Shown one piece after another: positions 35,681 through 46,039 of a stretch of DNA of 64,000 nt (positions within the stretch are counted from its first letter, which is position 1; the number at the start of each line of letters is the position of its first letter). The stretch is taken from assembly GCA_032622095.1 (NCBI GenBank), contig CP136068.1, positions 160,229,465-160,293,464 on the forward strand, written 5' to 3'. A program made the position numbers and the translations under genes. Below the pieces are notes generated by a model. That model ran no database searches and was not told where the DNA came from. It saw only the letters and a program-made list of their open reading frames with translations. The DNA comes from Siphonodentalium dalli. Its lineage: Eukaryota; Mollusca; Scaphopoda; Gadilida; Siphonodentaliidae.

Positions 35681-37893
35681 CCAATGCATATATAGGGAAT
35701 GCTTGGCCGTACAATTCGTTTTCATTTTTTATAAATTTTTCTCACATTCTTTAAAAAAAAATATAAAAATTTATAACTTTTTTCTTACATTCTTTACCAA
35801 TTTTTATCATTTTTTCTTACATTCTATCAGGGGAGGGGGCCAAATTTTTTTTACTAGACATGAGGTGGGGGTGGGTGGGTACTCGAGGCCGGAAACAGTT
35901 TTTGACCACCTTTTTTGCATTTTTTTTTCATTGACATATTTTCAACTGTTTTAAACATATTTGTTTATATGTTGTGGCTTGTTGCAACATGAGAAGCACT
36001 AATACATTCAATATTGTTATAATTACCCCCATAAGTTGATATAAAATGGAAAAATAGTGAATATTGTAGGGGGTGGGTCCCAAAATTTTCATTGATTTTT
36101 TTTGCACGCAAATGTTTTTTATTGTGTCTGTTTCAGTTTGCTTGGCAGTTTTTATATTGAAATTTGTCTAGTTCACGGTATAGATCAATAAAAAAATACT
36201 TCAGATAGCTCTAGGGTAGGGTGAACTTAATGCAGTCTGACAATATCAGCTGACAACTGATGACAGAATATTACAATAATTATTATAGTTCATGACAGTC
36301 TCTTTACTCATACAGTTAGTTGATGCATGAGAGTGTAATGTATGAAATAAGTATTTTTGTATCAGTGTTTGTATACTATATTGATTTTTAAATATACTTT
36401 TGTCAAACAATTATTTGAATTGTCAAATTATTAGTTTCAGTGTTGTTGACAACCATCAATAAGTAAATAAGTAGACATGAAATAAAGTTTTCATAACATT
36501 TATTGAAAGAAAAAAATATTACCTTCCTTGGATAGTCTTCTGAAAAGTATAAAAATATTATTTAAATAGATGTGAAGAGGGGCCAGGACACATTACCGTT
36601 TTGTTCACATTGTAATTGTTACATGTATATCCTATAATTACCTGCATATACTACAATGTAAATGACACTTAATATCTAATTCAGGCTAATTTGAAAATTA
36701 TCAAAGAAGAAAAATTAATTTACTTAATTATTGTATATTTATAAGATGATGTGCATGCAAGGTGGTCTAGTTTGAAGGCACACATAAAGGTCATGTACAC
36801 AATGTGTGTGCATTTCTTATTGCACATGAACTCCATCAAGTACATGACCGAAGTTCAGTTCTGATTGTTCAAATGAATCTCAGTAATATACATCCGTGTA
36901 TATGGATTTGGCACTAAATTGACCATCAACTCAAAGGGTTAAGCCATTATTTTTGGCAAAGTTCTAAGTCGTAATGCGAGGTCGGGTCGATGGTCATTCA
37001 GGCATACATAAAAGTTAATTCGTACACTGGTTTATATGCACATTTTCCTATTTGGTATTACTATAGGCTCTAGGCCTACTAGTTGATGCTGGTTGATGTC
37101 TGGAAAAAGATAAATTTAATTTTGTGTAATTTTTTATTCTACTATAGGCCCTAACACTGGCCCTAGTTATTTATTGTTGTCATTCCAGGGGATTCAACAT
37201 ATTTTTCATCTACTTACCAGCTGTACTCACACAGATGAATAGGCTGGGTTATAAATTTACCAATATAATCACATCATATTCTACCTTTGTTGATTGCTTA
37301 GAGTTCAATTTTGCACATGTTTGTTAACAGGAAGTAACATTTAATTTGGTCTTTCAAAGAAGGGACCATTATAGAGCGGTTGGTCGTTTTTACAGAGGGG
37401 ACCAACATAAATCTTTGATGTTTTGGGTGGGTGTCTAAAATTTTATGAAAAAAAATGCAAGAAAGGGTGTGTGGGTGTACACAAATGGAAATGTAAAAAA
37501 AGACCCACATGTCTCGCAACTTTTTTATGCCCCCCCCCCCCCCCCCCCCTGATTCTATAACAATTTTTATCATTTTTTCTTACTATCTCTAACAATTTTA
37601 TAATTTGGTTTTATCATTTGTTCTTACATTCTGTATCAATTATGTCATTTTATATCAATTTCTGTAACATTCTCTATAAATGTTTATCATTTATTCTTAA
37701 ATCCTTTAACAATTTTTATAATTTGTTATCATCATGTCTTACATTCTTTAAAAACTTATATCATTTTATTCATTTTTGTTTTACATTTTTTAACAATTAT
37801 AAAAAATAATATTTAATTTGTTAGGCCAATGCATTATCTTATATATGCGAGACGACTTATGGTCGACTCGCATGTACACGAGAATGCATTGGC
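35681..37893. mobile_element. Twin-hairpin module split by a 1.7-kb insertion
   Basis: Damaged left hairpin at about 35681-35711, spacer with CTTACATTCTTTA.CAATTTTT units, the insertion 35828-37551, more spacer units (37552-37820), then a full but substituted hairpin at 37825-37893. Confidence 0.75.
35828..37551. mobile_element. 1,724-bp non-autonomous element, CAGGGG ends
   Basis: Left end CAGGGGAGGGGGCC, right end a C20 run then CTG. Flanked by ATTCTAT on both sides (35821-35827, 37552-37558), which reads once in the restored spacer sequence. No transposase; hAT-like ends but a 7-bp duplication. Confidence 0.7.
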
Positions 37894-37940
37894 AAATGGT
37901 TTTCGCATTAATTCAGGAAGCTCATGTCACTAAAGCTTAA

Positions 37941-38243
37941 AGTGGGACTGTACCCTAAATCCGGCCAGGTATAGGACCATCTCCTTTTATACTCAACAGG
38001 CTATATGCAACTAATGAAAGAATTTGAGCCACGGATGAGTGCAAAATACACTCATGTGCTCTATGAGCAATGCAAACAACATGGTAATTATGCCAGCCAT
38101 TTATTCATTTTCATTATAATTATGTCGTTTGCATTATTCATAAATCACACGAGGGTACTTTGCACTAAGCCATGGCTAACATTCATTCACTTGTTGCATA
38201 TATTATGTTGAATATAAAAGGAGATTTAGTGTATAGTACCCCT
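37941..38243. mobile_element. TTAA-targeting MITE, 303 bp
   Basis: TTAA at 37937-37940 and 38244-38247. Ends AGTGGGACTGTACCCTAAATC-like (first 20 bases) and complement AGGGGTACTATACACTAAAT. Same type as 16854-17445. Confidence 0.8.
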
Positions 38244-38494
38244 TTAATCATACTCAATAACATAGCTTCCGACTAATCAAGTTCTAGTCATAATGACAAT
38301 TTCCCTGTTCAATGAAATTATCTTTCATGTATTGTTTATCTTAACTCTATCAATACAACACACTTCAGAATTGAACATTATCCAAAATCGGCCAACAACG
38401 GCAACACGTGTGCAACAATCTCTATCTAGGTGGTGTACTCTCGAACACAATGGTTATAAAATAATTTGGGATTCACACACTTCACCTTGTTTAA

Positions 38495-38947
38495 CCCTTT
38501 ACCCAACAAAACGACAAAAAACGCCCAAATAAAGCTTCAACAGCCTAAATTATCTTCGGTCTGTCTCAATAACACCATACAAATATGGATATCATTGGAA
38601 CCGGTTCATTGCCCACATTGTGATGGTTACAGTTATGCCCTGTGCCAATGCATTCTCTTACATATGCGAGTCGACCATAGGTCGCCTCGCATATATAAGA
38701 GAATGCATTGGCCTAAAATCTGTTTTTAACACTTTTTACCATTTTTTCTTACATTCTTTAACAATTTTATAATTTTTTCTTACATTTTTTAACAATTTTT
38801 ATAATAATTTTCTACATTCTTTGACAATTTTATCATTTTTAATATGTGTTAAGCCAATGCATTCTCTTATATATGCGAGGCGACCTATGGTCGACTCGCA
38901 TATATAAGAGAATGCATTGGCACAGGGCCGTTCTGTTGGGTAAAGGG
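38495..38947. mobile_element. piggyBac-like MITE family 1, complete, with twin hairpins
   Basis: TTAA at 38491-38494 and 38948-38951; ends CCCTTTACCCAACAAAACG and complement CCCTTTACCCAACAGAACGG. Hairpins at 38644-38712 and 38853-38921 lie toward one side; the other side carries CGGTCTGTCTCAATAACACC and CATTGGAACCGGTTCATTG. Best complete copy. Confidence 0.9.
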
Positions 38948-39413
38948 TTAAAGAGATAATTGATATCCCAACGCAAATGATCCCATTACTAAAATCACAC
39001 ACCGGTGGCACAACGGATGATTGTAAAACCCGACAACTGGAGTTTTTTTTCTTCTTTTTTTTAACCACTGATTGTTTATTTGTACAATATATACAAATAT
39101 AATGCTGACAGTTAAATATTCAGCAATAAACATGATTATATTGTACAGGAGCGGCATGGCCTGTTTGGGAAATGAAACTTAAATAGTAAAATGACAACGT
39201 GGAGTTGAAAGTTCGCCACATATATTAACAGGCAGCGAGCGCGTGGTTGACTTGAAGTGTTGTAGGTGGGTTCATTGATTTTTATGGTGGAGGCTTCAGT
39301 TATTGCTTGATAAACATTGGAAACATTCGTGTAAACAGTATGGTGATTTGTACTGATTCTTACGGGCGCTAGTTGTGTGAATGTAGAGGGTGTGTGGTTA
39401 TATATAGACTAAC

Positions 39414-40066
39414 CTGATCCTCTGAAAGGGTGGTCTTATACAATTGGAGGACATCCATGCAATCCCACGTGACTTACGCGCCCAATGGTCCTCCATGGGG
39501 CGCGGATTTTCCAGGCGTGTCACCACAGAGTCGTGATAAACAATGTCAGAATCGTACCTATACGATATCGTCCTGTTGAAAAAGTTGTTAAAGCTCTCGA
39601 ATCTTATTATCAGATTGTACGGTGGCTCTGCATTGTATAATACATAAAGTTGGTGCGGCTGGCGTGAACGTGGATATTCGTTTTGGCCAGTCCAGTATCC
39701 TTCAGAGAGATGACGCAGACTAAACATGATGGCGTCACTTTGGTTGGCTAGATTTCTGTCCCAGGTAACGGAACATTTGGAGCTCAGATCTGGGCAACGC
39801 TGGAATAGTTTGTCTTTGTAATTCTGACTGTAGATTTCACTCCATAAAAGGATCCGCTTCGTGTTACTGACTGTATGGACTCTTCCGGGTAATATGTCAA
39901 TGTAATTAGAATCAAGATAAGTCTTCTTCTTTATTTCGTATTGAGGGTAACTATATCGTCCGTACGTTATCAGTTTCAACGCAGCCATCAAGCATATGAA
40001 ACCACCAAATACCAGTTTCAATGAACAACGACGTCCCATCGACGAAGCAAGATTACGCATTCTCAT
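39414..40066 (-). CDS. Alpha-1,3-fucosyltransferase-like (GT10), first coding exon
   Basis: Codes residues 1-217 plus two bases of codon 218 of a predicted 393-residue GT10 fucosyltransferase. These are Golgi type II membrane enzymes that move fucose from GDP-fucose to GlcNAc-containing glycans. Seen in the translation: a short basic cytoplasmic tail, a hydrophobic anchor at about residues 15-35, a stem, then the N-terminal GT10 domain from about 70 (RILLWSEIY, CSVTWDRN, SDAIMFSLRHL, RQPHQLYVLYNAEPP, FFNRTISYRYDSDI) and AWMSSNC at 203-209. N-glycosylation sequons lie at N108 and N164. A splice acceptor (TTTCTAG) ends one base before the ATG, so an upstream non-coding exon is expected; I could not locate it. 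The exon ends at a good donor (CAG then GTTAGT) in phase 2. The joined frame across the intron continues in frame into the downstream exon. Exact acceptor sugar and linkage cannot be read from sequence. Confidence 0.9.
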
Positions 40067-40334
40067 CCTAGAAATAAATAAATAAGCATATTAATACACG
40101 TTTAATGTATTCATAGACGGGTTACCGGAAAAACCAGAATAGCGAGGTATAACAGTAAACCACACCTCAGTCAATTTGATTAAAATATTAGTCACATCCT
40201 TAATTAGTAAATATTACTACGTTAAAGAGGCAATTACAAACAATAGTCTGTCACAATGACTAACTTATATAGTTCGTTTCTTAAACTGACGAAAATGAGA
40301 CACGTCTATCTCTTTCCCCATTAGGGGGTAGACT

Positions 40335-40470
40335 GCCCCTCCTGGTGGGGCAATTAACTGACCACCTAAAAGAGGTAGATAATTGCCCATTCGGGGCAGT
40401 GTTGCCACTCCTTTGGGGCAATACGTTGCCATTCCTTGTGGAATATTACCACTTATGGGTCAAATTTGGC
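40335..40470. repeat. Six-unit, 24-bp self-complementary repeat upstream of the first coding exon
   Basis: Units such as TGCCCCTCCTGGTGGGGCAA, TGCCCATTCGGGGCA and TGCCACTCCTTTGGGGCAA each fold on themselves. Lies about 270 bases upstream (gene sense) of the fucosyltransferase coding exon, in its presumed first intron. Confidence 0.7.
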
Positions 40471-40482
40471 TATTCCCAGATG

Positions 40483-40900
40483 TAGATGTAGATGTTTATT
40501 TGTACAATAGATAACAATAGATAACAAAACATTGATATATGAATTAATAGTATTGTCCAGGAGCAGCATGACCTACTGGCCGTCTTCCTGCTGCCCCTCC
40601 ATAAATAATACAATAAGAAAATATGATGGCGTATGTAGTTTCAGTTGGTGTTAATGTTAAATAATTATACTATATTGATATTTTAATAGAAAATGGTATA
40701 AATTGTGAACTTAAGAGTAGATATCTTATATAATTTTGCGCTTGATGGACAAGTTAGAAAAACTAATATTGTGAGGTCGCGACGGTCCTATATAATGTAG
40801 TTTTTGAATTAAACAGAGTGGACGGCGGAAACCAGGCAACCAGGCATAGTACCATACATAATTTGCCTTACCATATATAACATTTCAATTTAAAAATTCA
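40483..40900 (-). mobile_element. LINE 3' end on the minus strand
   Basis: On the minus strand the sequence ends ATTGTACAAATAAACATCTA followed by CATCTACATCT, a microsatellite tail typical of CR1/L2-type LINEs. Another copy of the 3' part (GTTTATTTGTACAATAT, GTACAGGAGCGGCATGGCC) is at 39075-39165. Confidence 0.55.
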
Positions 40901-41806
40901 CGGACGCCGCCGTTGGCCGGAGGGCAACCCTACCCATTGTTTAGGTAAACAGTGTATGAGTTAAAAGCCCGCACATCCAAATAAATAAGCTGTGTTCGTA
41001 ATTAATTATTAAAAGCTCTCCAATAACAAAATGTCGCATATTGAGACGATTCTGATGTAAACATAACTGCTACAGTGATTAGTCAACAAACATTGCCAAT
41101 TATGAAATAAGTTTTAATATTCAGTCAAAATATTATTAGAATATATCTCAATGATTCGACCTTTTCCATTGTTTAATGTTGGATGTTTTACAAACTTAAG
41201 TATCTTATTGAAACTTAGACTTTGATCAGCAATGCCAATCTGACTGTAACAGTAACGTTTACATTACAATGGTTTTGTGAAGTGTAATATTGACAGTGGA
41301 GAGTCATTAATAATGAGAATTATAACATTGTAGATAGTATATAGTAATTATAATCGTCGTCGTTATATTTGGGAAGCAATGCTTTTCGCCCACATGAATT
41401 TACAACTACTAATAGCTAAATTTAGTCCTAACTCTATACGTGAGTTGTGAACTACCATAACGACTAAAAACAAATAGTGATGTTTTAAATAACGAAGGGA
41501 AAATTGTATGGTTGGGCGGGCAAAATAAAAAAAATTTAATGTAGTGTTTTGAATTTCTGAATATATCCCCTTTGCTCAACCGATTATATAACGTGATACA
41601 ATGAACCATTACTGTGGGGTTTTATTGGAAGGGATAAATAAGCATTGGAATTATATGTAATAAATATTATCGCGATCAACCCAGTGGTTGAACTGGTTCG
41701 TATGGCGCCGCCAAACCCCGATTTCCAATATAAATAATGAAGATTAATAAGCGACAGATGCTCATCATTGTACTACGATCAGAGATTGATAAACGTGATG
41801 TTACAG

Positions 41807-41937
41807 TAATACCCTAAGTAATCGACTATTTAACCACAGCATAATTATGGGTAATTTTTCAGGATTTGTCCGACTAAATCCTGAAAAATTACCCATAATT
41901 CTGCTGTGGTTAAGTAGTCTATTATTTAGGGCATTAA
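41807..41937. mobile_element. 131-bp palindrome with 61-bp arms
   Basis: Arms TAATACCCTAAGTAATCGAC and the complement of TAATGCCCTAAATAATAGAC pair to AATTTTTCAGGATTT with about six mismatches; loop about 8 bases (GTCCGACT). A minimal fold-back MITE or hairpin RNA source. Confidence 0.75.
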
Positions 41938-42479
41938 TGCCTGCTGTTTCAGTGTGTGCGATTATTTAATTTTTCACGGTGTCGATAACAGTATTAGGAT
42001 GTCTGGACTAGGGGCGGGTTGGTAACCGCAAACATCACTATTTTGTTCGGGCCTAATGGTACTAGTTAAGACCAACATCAAGCATATGAATCATGGTTTT
42101 TCTTCTGAGGAGCTGATGAAACAAGACTATTGCAATTGAGTTCACATTTATGTAAAGGAAACTCAGAATCGTGACAATCAAACCATTCGCCGTCGTGAAA
42201 CACGAGAATGGACACCTTAATTCAACAACTTAAGTATGACCGTAACATATTCCTCAACCAAATCAAGCAGTATTCACACCAGATATTTCTTTGACTACCT
42301 AAAAATAGTGTCATAATATACAGGTATTGCAAGATGATCGAGCAGGTCACGGCATGAAGACATTAAGACAATCATATTGGCTACCCAGTTAAAGCATACA
42401 AAATTATTACAATCTCCATCTCACACCCTACTCCCCCCCCCCCCCCACCGACCCCTACCTAACCCATGCCCCAACCCCT

Positions 42480-42715
42480 TCTTGCCCATGTATATACGGA
42501 ACTACACACATTGTAAATAGGCACACGAACGATGCATGCTCAATTATACGTAAACATTTTAGACTGTATCATTATTCTCGCATAGTGGCCCTGCCCTTAC
42601 AAATTAAACTTGTTGTAGAGGTCCTGTTTTATATATCTACTGTAAAATATTGAATATCAAATACATTTCATTGAATCTTGAATCTTGAATCTTCTTGAAT
42701 CTTGAATCTTTCGCA
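42480..42715 (+). mobile_element. LINE 3' tail with TTGAATC repeats
   Basis: Sequence ending CATTGAATCTTGAATCTTGA and further copies. Such short-period tails mark LINE 3' ends. Similar tails: 49870-49895 (TTGAA)n, 53440-53462 (ATTG)n, 54410-54430 (TCTTA)n. No coding part kept. Confidence 0.45.
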
Positions 42716-42882
42716 CAATGAACTAGTAATACTAATTAAAAATAGGGAACTACGTCACTAGAATTTGCGTTCGTTCGAACAGAAATTGTCGTTTTGCAGT
42801 ACCCATATAACTACGGGTTCGAGAAGCCAAGCATGGTCACGTGACATGATAACAACATAATCAAATTAAATTCACCGTTTGC

Positions 42883-43410
42883 CACGAATTAACAGTAAAT
42901 TATATTATGACGTCATCGACGTTAATCTCACGATGAGGTGTCACGAATTAACACATAATTCTTCTATTCAACAACTGATGGAAGTCGCATGACTGGATAA
43001 ACACGAATTAATATCGAATTGTATTATAAATCAACTGAAGCTATATACATGGGCGTGACGACGGAGTACGCATTAATATAGACATTAACTTTCACTCCAC
43101 GCTTCTTGTTTCTACGAATTCGCATATAATTTAACTATACATCCGTCGCCAGTAATCACACTAACGAACACGAATTAACGTAGATGTCTATGATAAATCC
43201 ATCGAAACATATCCTCACATGTGGACGAACACGAATTAACGTAGACGTCTAATATAAACACATTGCAGCTATATATGCTAAATAATGACGAAGCAGGTGC
43301 GGATTAATATATAGACTCAAACTATATATCCATTGTTTTCATTGCCACGGATTAATGTAGAATTAAACGATATATCCACTGTATGCATTGGCTCGGATTA
43401 CCATAACAGG
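42883..43410 (+). repeat. Degenerate 57-bp tandem repeat with CACGAATTAA core
   Basis: CACGAATTAAC-like cores start at 42883, 42942, 43002, 43067, 43113, 43169, 43230, 43298, 43346 and 43392 (mean spacing about 57). Between cores only loose similarity remains (TATAAATCCATC-like). Confidence 0.65.
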
Positions 43411-43679
43411 TAGAATCACGACCCGTATCACAAATTAACATGTCATTCCGCCATAAATATGTGGATGGTGTTGTCACAGTGAGGAATGACACAGAGCAAA
43501 TATAATAAGACGCCGCTATTGATTTCGCACGCGGACCAGTGATAAAGTAAATCGATCAAGCGTTTAGGTTAAACTTTAAATATCCTCTAATACCAAGGAC
43601 ACGTGTTTTAATAGTCAACCGTGGCTAAAGATAACGCAATCCGTATAGTAGCCTAAATGCAAACGCAAACACCGACTTG

Positions 43680-43850
43680 GTAACTCCGTGTACGGTGTAC
43701 CCACATGAAGATGTGTTATATCGTCATAGGGGTACACCCAGTTACCGTGTACGGTGTACCCACATGAAGATGTGTTATATCGTCATAGGGGTACACCCAG
43801 TTACCTATCATGTGTTATATCGTCATAGGGGGTCACACCCAGTTACCTAT
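43680..43850 (+). repeat. 60-bp minisatellite, two and a half units
   Basis: GTGTACGGTGTACCCACATG at 43687 and 43747, followed by TGTTATATCGTCATAGGGG three times. Confidence 0.9.
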
Positions 43851-43937
43851 CATAAAATAAACAACACATTCATCTTGAACGTGTCCTCTGTGTTTGCGCT
43901 TGCATTTAGGATACGTCAATACACTGATAAAGTAATA

Positions 43938-44263
43938 TGTAAAAAAAAATTAACGAATGTAAGAAATAATGATATTTTGTTTTTAAATTGTTCAAGAATG
44001 TAAGACAAAATTATCCAAAAAAATGATAACGTGTGTGAGAAAAAAATGATAAAATATGATAAAATTGTTAAAGAATGTAAGAAAAAATGATAAAAATTAT
44101 TATAGAATGCAAGAAAAAAATGATAAAAAATGTCAAATGCAAGAAAAAAATGATAAAAACATGATAAAAATTGTTAAAGAATGTAAGAACAATATATAAA
44201 AAAATAATAAGAAAAAATGGTTAGGCCAATGCATTCTCTTATATATGCGAGCCGACCATAGGC
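43938..44263. mobile_element. Twin-hairpin module remnant, half of one hairpin
   Basis: Spacer units (GTTAAAGAATGTAAGAAAAA type, at least six) followed by a hairpin left arm from 44225 that stops in the loop at ACCATAGG; the other arm is missing. Confidence 0.8.
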
Positions 44264-44387
44264 AAATGTGATGGATTTTATCGAGATAATTTCATGCTAT
44301 TTACAGTCAGATTTCGGTAGCATCGTTACATGGAAACTACATGGTTTTAACTTCTCGCATAGTTGGTTGTGCATGGAACACCTCCAG

Positions 44388-45290
44388 TGTACGTGGTATC
44401 GCCAAACCCGAGGGTGTCGCCAAACCTGAGAAAATGGGAAAGTCATTTTCACGTATATGATATGGGGATATGTTGGTTTCTCATCGTAAAACAGAATCGA
44501 ACAACGTATGTGTATGTCCACATGAAGCAGGTCAAACCAGATCAAACCATTTGATATTGTTTTGCGAATTTTTTCAATAATGTTTTCACCCCCGTGTACG
44601 TGGTATCGCCAAACCCGAGGGTATCGCCAAACCCGAGAAATTGGGAAAGTCATTTTCACGTATATGATATGGGGATATGTTGGTTTCTCATCGTAAAACA
44701 GACAACGAACAACGTATGTGTGTGTATGTCCATATGAAGCAGGAGCATTTATCCACCCGCTGTCAATCAGTTTCCCCAGATCAAACCATTAAATATTGTT
44801 TGGCGAATTATTTCAATAGTGTTTTCACCCCCGTGTACGTGGTATCGCCAAACCCGAGGGTATCGCCAAACCCGAGAAATTGGGAAAGTCATTTTCAAGT
44901 ATATGATATGGGGATATGTTGGTTTCTCATCGTAAAACAGACAACGAACAACGTATGTGTATGTCCACGTGAAGCAGGAGTATTTTACCGCTGTCAATCA
45001 GTTTTCCCAGATCAAACCATTTAATATTTTTTTGCGGATTTTTTCAATAGTGTTTTCACCCCCGTGTACGTGGTTCGCCAAACCCGAAGGTATCGCCAAA
45101 GCCGAGAAAATGGGAAAGTCATTTTCACGTATATGATATGGGGATATGTTGGTTTCTCATCGTAAAACAGAAACGAACAACGTATGTGTATGTCCACATG
45201 AAGCAGGTGTATTTACCACCCGCTGTCAATCAGTTTTCCCAGATCACACAATTTAATATTTTTTTGCGAATTTTTTCAATAGTGTTATTG
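44388..45290 (+). repeat. About 235-bp tandem repeat, four units
   Basis: GTGTACGTGGTATCGCCAAA recurs at 44388, 44595, 44833 and 45064, each followed by GATATGGGGATATGTTGGTT and CATCGTAAAACAGA. Long frames through it on both strands (up to 120 codons) reflect the repeat. Confidence 0.9.
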
Positions 45291-45852
45291 CTTTTGCTCA
45301 CTCAAATTTTCGAGAACATCCACCCACTAGTATAGTTCCTGGACTTCCACGCTGCCAAAACAAATGCCGGTATATAGTTGAATCTGCCAATGAAGCATAG
45401 GATTGAACAGAATTTAAAAAATCAGTGTCGTTCTCCATACCCGCGCGATATGGAGCGACCACTGTCGGCACAGAAAGATGTTAACGCCGCAGACGAAGAT
45501 GTCACCAAACGCCGATTATCTGTGCAGTAAATATGCGTAGTACTTAAGGACTTCTGATGAGTTTTCGAGTGTTTTTATGTGTATCTGAGACTGTCAATTG
45601 GACTGCGAATGTCATCTGAAATATGAATCCATAACATATTCGGAATGTTGTGTACATATATATTATGAATGTATTTCAATTGAAATTAATTGAACATCCA
45701 TCTCAGCATATAGATTTGCGATCTCAAAAAGGTGAATGAATGATAACGCGATGCCTTGATCACACGTACGTGAATGCTGTGGTTCGCACGCATGCAGCTA
45801 ACTGGATATTCGTTTAGTATTAACATGCTTGGAGTTTGTATATACACCACAC

Positions 45853-46035
45853 ATGCAGGCCGAAACGCTACAACGTATCAACGATTTTAAACCGACACAT
45901 AAATCGTCTACTCCAACAGATCAGACCCCTTGTATTTGCGAACATCAGTGTGCAGAGAACCTCAGAGGAGATCTACAAGATTTTGTGAAGCATAAGTTAT
46001 CGGAGCTTAATTCATTTGCTAATGCAGTATGGTAA
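45853..46035 (+). CDS. Uncertain small open frame or exon
   Basis: An ATG-started frame of 60 residues (MQAETLQRINDFKPTHKSST onward; CICEHQCAENL near the middle; ends FANAVW). Composition is protein-like rather than low-complexity. CATGCAG before GCC at 45859 could be an acceptor and TATG then GTAAAC at 46031-46032 a donor, in which case this is an internal exon. Another short ATG frame of 26 residues (MERPLSAQKDVNAADEDVTK onward) begins at 45450 and has a possible donor after 45526, but the phases do not match. I do not recognise a family. Confidence 0.2.
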   Translation: MQAETLQRINDFKPTHKSSTPTDQTPCICEHQCAENLRGDLQDFVKHKLSELNSFANAVW

Positions 46036-46039
46036 ACAG

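Larger units (their letters stand above)
25134..39413 (-). other. 14.28-kb intron of the fucosyltransferase gene
   Basis: Bounded by a GTTAGT donor at 39413 and a TTCCAG acceptor at 25134, phase 2. It contains no other convincing coding exon. Its content is mobile and tandem DNA: a fold-back element next to the acceptor, a 34-bp minisatellite, 'CAAGATGGC' repeats, a 5-unit higher-order satellite, TTAA-targeting elements, twin-hairpin modules and a 1.7-kb insertion. Confidence 0.85.

Noticed and set aside
42805-42830. tRNA-like GGTTCGAGAAGCC word
   Set aside because: No cloverleaf can be built around it; no A box at the right distance. No tRNA or rRNA gene was found in the window.
44297-44659. 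Minus-strand frame of 120 codons
   Set aside because: Lies in the 235-bp tandem array and recurs with each unit.
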